From positions 124,001 to 188,000 of the forward strand of contig SMMW01000003.1 in assembly GCA_004794655.1 (NCBI GenBank): a stretch of 64,000 bases of DNA, in the 5' to 3' direction. Position 1 is the first letter of the stretch; every line of letters starts with the position of its first letter. Shown here piece after piece: positions 43,196-55,100 of the stretch. Both the position numbers and the translations under genes were made by a program. This DNA is from Marisa cornuarietis. Lineage: Eukaryota > Mollusca > Gastropoda > Architaenioglossa > Ampullariidae. A model generated the notes under the pieces. It saw only the letters and a program-made list of their open reading frames with translations. It made no database searches and was not told the DNA's origin.

Positions 43196-45813
43196 TTAGA
43201 AGAATTTTCTTGCAATCTTGATGTGGAACTTCTCGTCAACAACTACCTCTCCGTCCTCAACGTTGAGGATGGCGTTTTGCCGTGTAAACTGTTGAGGGGA
43301 GGAAACTGTGTGTGTCAATGGCTGCGCTGTGGCTGTTGTTGTAGTTATCGCAGACTCCCCGTGCGGTGCTGTTCTTTCTCCATCTTCCTGTACAACATCG
43401 CTGCGACGACCCGAGATTTCCGCTTCTTCCACTTGGGGCAGCAGGGAATCTTCTAGATCGCCTTCCACAGCAACAAAGGCTACGCCGTGTCCGGCCACTA
43501 CGCCTCCCTCATGCACAGCGGCAAAAACCTCCTGCAGCACGTCACGCGCATCGTCCGAGGTCATGCAGCTGCTCTCGGACAGGTCAAGGTCGGTCATGTC
43601 GGGAAGAGCGAGAGCGGCCTGTGCCAGGCTCAGCGCCCCCTGGGGCGGAATCATAGAATACTGAAGAAGAAGTTCCTGGAGTCGAGGCAGACAGTGAAGT
43701 ACATCAGCCAGGTAGAGGGCGCCACTTTGTGTCACAGGGTTGTGGATGAGGTTGAGGTGACGCAGGTACTTGAAGACACCTCGGCGCACGGCGTCCGCCA
43801 GAAGCTTGAAGCTGTTGTCGTTCAAGTCGTTCTCCTGCAGCACGAGCTTGCCCAGGCCTCGCAGCTGTGTGGTGAGTCCACTCAGACCTTGCAGGAAGTA
43901 GTGGCTCTTGCCCAGGTGGCACTGCCACAGACCCAGGTAATGCCACAGCTTCGATTGAGCTAAAGTCATCAGCAGTTTGTCTCCGAGGTCAGCCATGTCA
44001 TCCACCAGAGTGCACGCCCCGAGCTCAAGGAACTGCATGTCGTGGCACAACGACAGGTGCTTCAGCAAAGGCATGAGTCCTTCAGTGGAGTAGCCTCCCT
44101 TCCATAGGGACACTTTGGTTAGTCGCAGTTTGTCGTGAAGAACTCGTGTCAGGTGCTGGAGGCCATCGTCTTGCAGGTGACAGGCGTTTAGGTTGATCAC
44201 GTGCAAATTACGTGCGGCGGCCAGAATGCATCCAATCACGAAGGCCGATCCGAGATCCAGCTCACACTCGCTCAATCGCAGCAGCCGCAAGGTGGAGCGC
44301 GAGGCCAGAGATGGCACCAGGTACGACAACCCTGTCGAGGTGATGACATTTGAGGCCAGGGAAAGCTCGCGCAGGTCAGGCAGCGCCTGCAGTTGTTGTC
44401 CCAGGTGCTGAAGGTGTTTGTCGCGAAGGCCCGTGCGCTCCAGCATCAAGCTGCGTAGTTTTCGCAGGTGCGAAAACCTGGGGAGTTGTCCTTCTTTGTC
44501 GTCTGTCAGGCGTATACCGTTTAAGACCAGTTCTTGGACCGAATGGCAGGGCATGGCGTCCAGCAGACGCTGAAGGTGGCTGACGCTGACCTCGCAGTCC
44601 GAGAGGTCAAAGTGCGCGACCGACTCCAGGCCCAGCATGGCCGTCTCCAGACACCACAGGTGGCGCTCCTGCAGGCGGTTGTTGCAGAGTTTCAGGGCCG
44701 GGTGGCTGGCCAGGCGCCGGGGTGTTCGATCCTGCCAGGCGACCGACAGAAGCATGGGGCGGAGAAGGAGAGGACCGGGCACGTTGGTGAGCTGAGTGCA
44801 TGCCAGCACGGCCCGCAGTTCCGCCTCTGAAGCGTCGCTGAGCTTCCTGCTGAGGTCAACATGGTGGGTGGCCGACACCACAGCTTTCAGCGTGCTTTCT
44901 GCCGTCTGCCAGTCGACATCGTCAAGCCTTAGGTGACGCAACTTCCGCTTGAGGGCCGGGGTGAGGGCGGGACACGTGCTGACCGAGAGATACTCAGGGG
45001 GAGGCCACTCGGGGGACAGTGCTGCCGCCATCTCAAAAGCTGGATGCGAGGTGTCGTAGCAAGAGAGACAATCCAGCAGCAGCTGCCTACTGTCTCGCGC
45101 AGACGCGGGCGGATGTGAGAGCGAGGTGTCGCCACTAGTGAGAAGCTGTGAGGGTAACGTTGTGAGTTGTGAGGGGGAGGTGTCATCCTTGGTGAGGAGG
45201 TGAAGGACGATGTAGAGGGAGCCAACTCCTAAGGCAAAGGACAAGTGTTTGTCCTCAGGGGCAGGCAAGCTCAACACCATGCTACTGATCGCATGGTCCG
45301 CCACGAAGGGGTCACAGAAGGTGAGGCGCCCCACGTGACCTGAGGACGTGACGGGCACGAGAAGACCAGCTGTGCGCAGCCGCTCAGCCGCGGGGAGGAA
45401 GTGTGAAGACAAGTGTGACAGTTCCTGCACGTCCAGCACTGGCATTGCTTCCCTATCCTGTCCAGTGTCCACCCCCATCTGCACCCTAGCTGTGGCGACG
45501 ACTTTCTCCTGATCTAGTTTGACAAATAGCGTCGACACGATCGTTGTCAAGTCGGGGATGTAGTCATCGTCTAATTGAAAAAACTCCCTGCAAGCTTTCA
45601 TAGCAAAAGTCAAAGCATTTTCCCATGGCCTGTCAATTAACTCCCTTGCTACCGTTGTCGCCAAGACTGGATGATGGGTGGCTAGCCAGTCTAGAAAAGA
45701 CCTCAGCAGGCGGGGGATGTGGGTCACGTGGTACATCTTGGCCCTCGCCTCCGGACACGTGGACAGGAGGTTGAACAGCAGCGCTTCTCCCACTGACCGG
45801 GCAAGTGAGGGCT
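43196..45813 (-). CDS. CARD-LRR gene exon 5, LRR exon (residues 317-1188)
   Basis: Acceptor CTGTGCAG/AGCCC. Two bases complete the exon 4 codon to GAG (Glu). About 11 LRRs, the clearest being LRKLRSLMLERTGLRDKHLQ, LRLLRLSECELDLGSAFVIG, LGKLVLQENDLNDNSFKLLA and LRHLNLIHNPVTQSGALYLA. A Thr/Glu-rich tail after residue about 1110 ends HIKIARKFF. A single exon carrying all LRRs contrasts with the exon-per-repeat layout of vertebrate NLRs. Confidence 0.9.
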
Positions 45814-46126
45814 CTGCACAGTCAAGTAAAGGTTAAGGGTTAGTGAGGTCCACTGTATGAATAACACGTCACGTGACACCACATACAGGGATGATTGTAG
45901 ATTGTTCCGATCTTGCTTCAGGCGGCTGGTGTGTCAGCAGCTCGTGAGTAATAAATAAGCATAAGCAAGCAGCTTCAGAAACCACAGGCGCACTCGTCAG
46001 CTGCTGCACATGAACATGCAGCTAAAAATAACTCTAACGACAACAACTTGTACAGATATAATCTTATGAAGGAACAGCTACAGTTATTGTAGAATAACAT
46101 AATAAAAACCTCTATAACTACGAAAG

Positions 46127-46175
<49 letters not shown>

Positions 46176-49100
46176 GCTATCTATTCGCACTATGAAAGCA
46201 GCTGTTTAGCAGCTGAAGGTAGGCAGGTATTTTTCTCAGACTAATCTTCATATCCACAAATTGACAAATTGAGAAATCTTTATTTACGAGGCTAATAGAA
46301 TAAGTAAATAAGCTTTTTTACATTCATCCCTCGAGCACCATGCAAAAAGTCCCAACATAAGTAGAAAGAAGGCACAATCACACCAGAAGAGTATAATTAT
46401 GTACAAGAATTACAGAAACTTTGTGTAATGAGACCTTGTATGGGAGGCCCCTCAAGCAATCAAAGATTTTAGTTTAAATGTGCTAGCAGCCCTGTTTTGA
46501 ACCGACAGAGACTGAATTTCACCTGCTGAAGTTCTGATGGTCTGATGGAATGCTGTTCCACAGAACACCACCTGAGTTATTAAACTGGTCTTGAAGAGGT
46601 CAATTCACTAACCTGGAGTACAGTCGGCCCTCGCTATATCTCGGTTCACTTATTGCGGCTTCACTGTATTGCAGTTTTTTTTTTAAATATCTAATTCTGT
46701 ATCTCGGAGGTTTCTCTATATCGCGGGATTTTGCGGTATATAGGTATTTATATAATACAGTGGAACCTCAATTATCTGGCTTAACGACCGACACCCGTCA
46801 TCCAGATAATCAAAAATCACGAATAATCGAAAATAATTCTAACAATCGGCAAATGCTAGAACAGGTGTAATATCTGGCACTGCTTGATTTCCGATGTTAA
46901 ATTCACATGAAAACTTAGCAGTTGATTCCCCCTTTTCAGCACCTTCAACAATTTACAGTTTTGAAGCAATTGACAAAACAAATCTTTTTCTTTTCACTGC
47001 TGCCCCGACATGTCGCCACTAACTTACAAGAAGCCTCTTTCTACCCCCGAGGTGCGGAGACCAACTGACTGAAGTGGCAACAAGGTGTCGCCCTCACGCA
47101 CGGTGCGACTCACACTGTAGACACATTCTGGTCCAAGAAAAGTGTTGAAGCAGAAGACAAATGTCTTGCCATTCTTCGGACTTTGGACATAAAGGGGAGG
47201 GAGAGTGTTGGGAACGAGTCCTCTGCATCGGATGAAGTCTAATGGTTTGTTAATGGGGCACAGATGCTATACTTTCACTCCATTTAGAATAATTCTCACA
47301 AGCCCATCGACAAAGAAAACTTGGGCTATGACACACGTAGTGTACATTCCTGTAGTCGGAAATGGAATTGTTGGCAGCAAAATCTTGGCGGTCTTGTGGT
47401 ATCTGGCAGGTTTTTTTTTATTTTTAATGCAATCCTGGATAACCGAATGCGCGGTTACTTGAAGACCGGATAATGGAGATTCCACTGTATTTATCATGTT
47501 AATTATTGTTGCCTAAAAATTTTAAATAATACAAAAAAAATGTTGATTCAAACATAAAAGAATATTAAATCGAAAAAAATAGAGTAGGTACAGGCATTTC
47601 ATCACCAGATGTATAGCCTACTGTACACAAGGGAAAGAGTCCTTATACCACTACCACTACCACAATTAAGTTTGTCAGCGAGAGGTTGTTAATAAGAGAG
47701 TGGGAAAGATTTATAGGAGTGTGGGGAGGGTTTATACAGCCTTCAAATATGTCTAAATAATAAAATAAAGAGAAAGCCGCTACTTCGCATATTTTCACCT
47801 ATTGCAGGGTCTTTGTAGTATTGTTAGAAAAATAATACAGAAAGTGTAGGGACCATTTTGTCTGTTAGTATTTTATAGACAAACGTATGTTTAGTGAATT
47901 TCAGTCTCTAAGCAGAACCCCTTAAGTCAGGAAATCACTGGAATCTAATGTTGTTTTGACTAGAATCCTGTTGTTTTGACAGCTCTTCTTTGAATGGTTA
48001 CACGAGGCCTGATGGAAGCTCCAGTGGGTGAGTGCCACAGTGTGAAGCACAGTCTATGGTCCACTGACTATGAGCTGTGGAGAAGAGTTCTCCAGAGTTT
48101 AGGGCGGTTTGAGTTTTGCCTCTTTTGCCTGGTTGTCAGTAGCATTTCTTCAGTTTTCAACCATAATGTGTGTTGACTTACCAGAGGCTCATTTTTAATG
48201 TGTTTCGATTTACCAGAGGCTCGTGTTTAATGTATTTTGACTTACCAGAGGCTCATGTTTTTGAACGAGAACGAGGCTGAGCCTAACCGGCTTGACAGCT
48301 CTCGTGCTCCACATTTATTTCTTGTTATACTTGGTTGTAAGTAACTGCAGTTGATATCCAGTTTGTGCCAGTATTTTCGTCACTGACTGAGCTTTAGTTT
48401 CTTTAGTTTCTGCTGTGTTTTGTGGTCGACCGTAGGAATCATGCAGACTTCTGTTATTCACCAATGTTTGTGAGCGGTGCCATGTCAGCCATTACTGTTC
48501 AGCTTCAGCGTTCTGTATGGACGGAAACCACACCAACCTCTTCTTCCAATATTTTGCTAGAGTGCAGTTATTTTAATTATGACTGACATTGTTGTACAGG
48601 ACAATTATTCTGGTTTCACCGTGTCTTTTTCCAACTCCGTCATGTTCCCAGATCTATTGCTTGATCTATCAGCTACAGACTTTGTATTCCTACGCCATCA
48701 TGTAGATCTTTGCTTGTCTGCTGTAGTTTGCTCTATGACAAGAACTGTTTCCAGTGTTATCACATACTAATATTGACGTTGTGTATCTGAACTATGAGCT
48801 GTAGCTCTTGACCTCTTGCACATCCTAGTCTGTGAACTGTGGAAGTCTGTGTAATCTTTGGTATTGGACTTGGTTTGGGACTAAAATACCTCCCAGGACC
48901 TTGGACTCCCAATGACAAGCGCAAGATCTTCTATCTAAGGTTTCCTGGTGATTTGTTGATCAACATGCTCCAGCTGCTCATCCTGCCCTTGATCCTGTCC
49001 AGCCTGGTGACGGCGATGACCACGCTGACTAAGAAAGCTTCCGGCAAACTGGGGCTGGGCGCCATGATCTACTACATGACCACAAGGCTGTCAGCCCTCA

Positions 49101-52100
49101 TTCTTGGCATCATCCTTGTCCTGTCCATCCATCCCGGAGACCCACGTGACATTAACACCAGTCCACGCAGTGGCACCTCTACGAACACCAAATCGCTGGA
49201 CGCTCTGCTGGACAGAAACTGCTTTCCGGATAATTTACTGACGATGTGTTTTCAACGGGAGACAACAGACGTTGATTTGATTAAAGCCGCTACCAGACAC
49301 GTGTCCAGTGGAACTGCAATGGTGGAAGTCACAGACATTATAGAGAGCCTGCAGCTGGTCGTGAGCTCTGCCATGAACGTTCTGAGTCTGGTGGTCTTCT
49401 CTATCGCCCTGATATATCTCTGTACCATTGTTTGTGGACATGTTTTAGTCTCTTTCACTTTGTCGCTTGTGTCAATTTCTGTCTTTGAATTTCTTTGTAA
49501 AGCGCATTGAGCCTTCTGTAAAGCAGGGAAATACGCTTTATACATTTCCGTTATTATTATTATTAATATGTTTTGACTTACCAGAGGCTCATATTTAACA
49601 TTAATCTTTGGACTTACTAGAGGCTCGTGTTTAACATTAGTCTTTTGAATTACCAGAGGCTCATGTTTAACATTAGTCTTTTGACTTACCAGAGGCTCAT
49701 GTTTAACATTAGTCTTTTGACTTACCAGAGGCTCATGTTTAACATTAGTCTTTTGACTTACCAGAGGCTCATGTTTAACATTAGTCTTTTGAATTACCAG
49801 AGGCTCATGTTTAACATTAGTCTTTTGACTTACCAGAGGCTCGTGCTTAACATTAGTCTTTTGACTTACCAGAGGCTCATGTTTAACATTAGTCTTCTGA
49901 ATTACCAGAGGCTCATGTTTAACATTAGTCTTTTGACTTACCAGAGGCTCATGTTAAATGTGTTTAGACTTACCAGAGGCTCATGTTACATGTGTTTAGA
50001 CTTACCAGAGGCTCGTGTTTAATGTGTTTTGACTTACCAGAGGCTCATGTTACATGTGTTTAGACTTACCAGAGGCTCATGTTACATGTGTTTAGACTTA
50101 CCAGAGGCTCATGTTAAATGTGTTTAGACTTACCAGAGGCTCATGTTAAATGTGTTTAGACTTACCAGAGGCTCATGTTAAATGTGTTTAGACTTACCAG
50201 AGGCTCATGTTACATGTGTTTAGACTTACCAGAGGCTCATGTTACATGTGTTTAGACTTACCAGGGGCTCATGTTAAAAGTGTTGAGACTTACCAGAGGC
50301 TCATGCTACATGTGTTTAGACTTACCAGAGGCTCATGTTACATGTGTTTAGACTTACCAGGGGCTCATGTTAAAAGTGTTGAGACTTACCAGAGGCTCAT
50401 GCTACATGTGTTTAGACTTACCAGAGGCTCATGTTACATGTGTTTAGACTTACCAGGGGCTCATGTTAAAAGTGTTGAGACTTACCAGAGGCTCATGCTA
50501 CATGTGTTTAGACTTACCAGACACCCATTTTAGGAAAGCTTCACAGTGGTTAAGGTTCTCCTCCGTAATTGTCACTCTGAGTTGAATCCGCCGCCAAATG
50601 AGTCCATAGCTGGCCGCCTGCTCCCTCAACCAGCGGCGCCGTTCCTCCGTCAGCAGGCCATGCTCCAACAGCTGCAGCAGCGACCCACCCTCCAGCAACT
50701 TCCGGATTGTGCGCACGTCACTCACATGGTTCATACACATGCCTACTTGTAGACAGCCAACACTGACAGACGTGGCGCTGATGGTGTTGACAATATTCTT
50801 GCGAAGCTCAAATAAATGTGTCACCTGAAAGGAACCATTGATGTCGTTTCCATTCAATGTGATCACACAGAACATTTCTTTTGTATTGTTATAAATAAAT
50901 ATATATACCCACAGAAAATACATCATCATCATCATCATCATCATCGGCAACAGCTGCACACGTAGAAGGCGGTCCCCACTCACGGAGTCTACCCGTCGGT
51001 ACATGTCGGCCTGGGCGGGTTGGTGGTAGTGTTGTGGTGGGGAGAGGGGGACCCGGTGAGAAGCTGACATTGATGCCGATCTCAAGAGACGTTAAGCAGA
51101 TCTCTCATATCTCACGTTAGGTAGATCTCTCACATGTCTCATTAGGTAGATCTCTCATATCTCACGTTGAGCAGATCTCTCACATCTCACATTAGGTAGA
51201 TCTCTCATATCTCACGTTGAGCAGACCTCTAATATCTCACGTTGAGCAGACCTCATATCTCACGTTGAGCAGACCTCTCAAATCTCACGTAGAGTAGATA
51301 TCTCATGTTGAGCAGACCTCTCAAATCTCACGTAGAGTAGATCTCTCATATCTCACGTTAGGCAGATCTCTCATATCTCACGTTTGGCAGATCTCTCATA
51401 TCTCACGTAGAGTGGATCTCTCATATCTCACGTTAAGAAGACCTCTCATATCTCACGTAGAGTAGATCTCTCATATCTCACGTTGAGCAGATCTCTCATA
51501 TCTCACGTAGAGCAGATCTCTCATATCTCACGTTGAGCAGATGTCTCATATTTCATGTAAAGCTGATCTCTCATATCTCACGTTGAGCAGATCTCTCATA
51601 TCTCACGTAGAGCAGATCTCTCACATGGCGACCTGTTCACGTTTGTCAGCCTTTCGTTATTATTTGTTTTCTTTGTTACCTCGGCATCGCCCTCTCACTA
51701 TGTATGTTTGGAGGAGGACCACCTTGGGGAGGGTGTCATGCCTGGCGACGTTGTGGAACCATTCCAGGTGTGGTCGTTTGACGGTGGCGAGTAGTTGTTC
51801 CTGGGGACCCACCAGAGTGGTGATTTTACTGCGCAGGAAGTCGCTCGTTTTGTGGTGTGTGTCACAGACATGGAGCAGCCCCCATTTCGTTTCGAAGACC
51901 TGGATCCGTCTCTCCGTCTCAGTGAGCGAGGCTTCACAGCCGCACAGCAGGGTGGGGACGATGAGGGTTGTGTATAGCGAATGTAGTGATTATTTTACCA
52001 GCAAGATATCGGACATTCGATCATCTTTAGACTCGGCCTCGGTGCTTGACAGCATCTCTTGTGATGCCCTCCCGGGATGCTCTCTGACCAAGTTTCTCTC

Positions 52101-55100
52101 AGTCTCTGAGGCCGATGTGAAAGCGGTTATTCAAAAAGCTAAACCAACAACTTGGTTCTGTACTTGGTCCCATCCTGTTTGTCATGTATACCAAGTCCCT
52201 TGCTGCAAGTAAAACTCACTCTGTATCCGCTTAATCCTTTGCTGACCACACTGTATACAAGGTGTTCTTCTCAGGCACACACTGCTTTCCAGAGCATCCA
52301 AGATTGTATTTCTGACATCAGACTATGGATGACCCACAACAAGTTGAAACTTTGAAACTAAATGAGGATAAAACAGAAGCAAGCTTCTATTTTTTCAAAG
52401 AGTTTAACCCTTCACTGTCTGTCCCTGTTCGGGTAGGCGATGCCGATGTTCTTTTTGTTACTTCAACACGTGACTGAGGTTACATAATGTCTGCTGACAT
52501 GTCTCTTGATAAACATGTCTCTCACATTTGTCGTTCTGCATACTATGAGCTCCGGAAGATCAGCTCCATTCGCCAAATTCTGTCCGTCTCAACCAACAAA
52601 ATTCTTATCTGCTCATGTGTTGTGTATAAGCTAGACTACTGCAACTCTTTCTTGCTGCCTGTCCTCAATACCTCATTGATAAGCTTCACAAAGTCCAGAA
52701 CTCAGCTGCTCGTCTCGTTTTCCGGACTCGCAACTGTGAACATGTTACACCACTTCTTCACTCTCTTCATTGGCTCCCAATTAAAGCTAGAATAAACTAC
52801 AAGCTCTCAACTCTATGCTGTGGATTGTTTGAAGGCTCCTCCCCCTACCCCCCACTACTTTACTGAAATCTTGTCTGCCCACACCCCTGCCCGAAACCTT
52901 CGCTCCTCATCAGACTCCCGCATTCTATCCTCCCTCCCACACAGACAGTCACATACGGACAACGGACATCCTACCTCTGTGCTGCTAAACAGTGGAACTC
53001 TCTTCCACATCACATTCGTCACTCGGACTACAAGGCTACATTCAAACACTCACTGAAAATATGTCTGTTCACAAAGTACTATCCCTGAATTACTATTCTT
53101 AACTCCCTGTCAGTACTGTCTGTCTTGCTCACCATCATGTAATGACTATCTCACACTGTTTACACTACCTACATCCCTTCATACCTTCATCTACTGCTTT
53201 ACCTTCTACTCTTGTACCTCATCTTGATGTTGTTCATTGTGTCTACACGTATCTCACCCTCCACTGTCTGTTATCTTTATGTTGTTCAGTGTGTCTTTAC
53301 GTATCTCACCCTCCACTGTCTGTTATCTTTATGTTGTTCAGTGTGTCTACATGTATCTCACCCTCCAATGTCTGTTATCTTTATGTGGTTCAATGTGTCT
53401 ATACTTATCTCACCCTCCACTGTCTCTTATCTTTATGTTGTTCAATGTGTCTATATGTATCTCACCCTCCACTGTCTGTTATCTTTATGTTGTTCAGTGT
53501 GTTTATACGTATCTCGCCCTCCACTATCTGTTATCTTTATGTGGTTCAGTGTGTCTATACTTATCTCACCTTTAACTGTCTGTTATCTTTATGTTGTTCA
53601 GTGTGTCTATACGTATCTCACCCTCCACTGTCTATTATCTTTATGTTGTTCAGTGTGTCTATACGTATCTCACCCTCCACTGTCTATTATCTTTATGTTG
53701 TTCAGTGTGTCTATATGTATCTCACCCTCCACTGTCTGTTATCTTTATGTTGTTCAGTGTGTCTACACGTATCTCACCCTCCACTGTCTGTTATCTTTAT
53801 GTTGTTCAGTGTGTCTACACGTATCTCACCCTCCACTGTCTGTTATCTTTATGTTGTTCAGTGTGTCTATACGTATCTCACCCTCCACTGTCTGTTATCT
53901 TTATGTTGTTCAGTGTGTCTATACGTATCTCACCCTCCAGTGTCTATTATTATCATTACTGGTCTGCACAGAGAGTGCGATCTGTCTTGGTCATGATGCT
54001 GTGCGATACATGTACATTATTATTATTATTATTGCATGTATAGAAATGCAAGAATTCACGATTACATACATTCATAAAATTGTAAAGACACACAGAGAAA
54101 CACATGCATAGAATTGTAAGATCACAAGATTACACACACACATATATATATATAGAACTGTGAAAACACACAGGTAAACACATGTCTAGAATTGTAAGAA
54201 GACACGGCTACAACCTGCTGTGGTTCATTGGCAACAGTTGTGAAGAAGGCTTTCTCAACGCCATCGATGACGGCCTCCTGAAACCTTCGGACTTGATCCT
54301 CTGCCAGTTCACGTAGATGATGTCGTTCCACCGCATTCAGAAGTGGTTCATCGAGATTAAGTCCCGCAGTACGCGGAGAAAGTGGATAGTCATCGTCTAC
54401 ATCCATATCATCTTCCCCCTCGACGATATCCACTTCCATCGTCATCTCACCTGCACAGGTGTGTACAATACCCGTCAGCTCTTCCATCTCACCTACACGG
54501 GTTTGTAAATAATTGTCAACTCTCACAATAATCGGTGTTTGCATACCTGACCATTTAAGGTCGTCTGTAAGATTTATGTCCTCGTTTTTTCATGCAGATT
54601 GTCATGAACCAACCTGGGTCAAGGCCAGAACAACATGGCTGAAGCCGGGTATGGTAATTATAGAGGACAGCGGTCAGTGAAGGCGGTCAGCAAAGGGAAT
54701 CCTTTCTGTCCGTTTTTATGTCTTGACAGGCCGCGGTGATGGAAGTAGTCGATCTAGGTCTCTGGATGGGGGGGTAGGTCTTAGGGATTTCAGAGTATAG
54801 CGCGGTAGACTGTAGTTTCTTTAGTAACATTTCGATAGAGTCAGGGCAGGGTAGATTTGTTTCTGGGGGTCACGAGCTTAGCTGGGTATATAGTTTAGGG
54901 TAGATGTGTAGTCGGGGCCTTTCCCCATCGATCGAGTAGGGACTACCGTCTCTGAGCGCCATTAGCTGTAACCAGTAAGACTGCAGAAGGGGGGCCCGTC
55001 CTACGAACGTGCAGCGCTACTTACTGGCACGTGCAGCCTGTGGCATCGAAGTGCAAGCAAGGGTCGCCGTCCTCGCAGACGAGAAAAAGGGTATACAACG

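Larger units (their letters stand above)
48170..50520. repeat. 32-bp minisatellite of duplicated splice donors, about 31 copies, split by a 1.3-kb insertion
   Basis: Three copies lie at 48170-48262 and about 28 at 49569-50520. Minus-strand unit: GTAAGTCTAAACACATGTAA with CATGAGCCTCTG. Each junction reads CTCTG/GTAAGT, the same as the genuine exon 4 donor at 50518/50517. A three-unit higher-order repeat (AGAGG, AGGGG, AGAGG classes) occurs three times at about 50220-50515. In the left half, units are GTCAAAAGACTAATGTTAAA types. Confidence 0.95.

Noticed and set aside
43223..45225. Several plus-strand and alternative-frame open frames within the LRR exon
   Set aside because: Shadows of the GC-rich 871-codon minus-strand frame, without independent features.
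48839..49510. Functional glutamate transporter gene
   Set aside because: Lacks the first membrane segment and the whole C-terminal transport core, begins after a stop and ends in LINE-like sequence.
50984..51063. Extra exon of the CARD-LRR gene with a perfect donor (ACTCC/GTGAGT) and acceptor AATGTCAG
   Set aside because: It would enter in phase 1 and leave in phase 0, while exon 3 leaves and exon 4 enters in phase 0. Not compatible as a constitutive exon, though an alternative first exon cannot be excluded.
53142..54111. Open frames of up to 299 codons with SVCLYVSHPPLSVIF repeats
   Set aside because: All three plus-strand frames of the same 52-bp array are open. It lies in a LINE 3' UTR.
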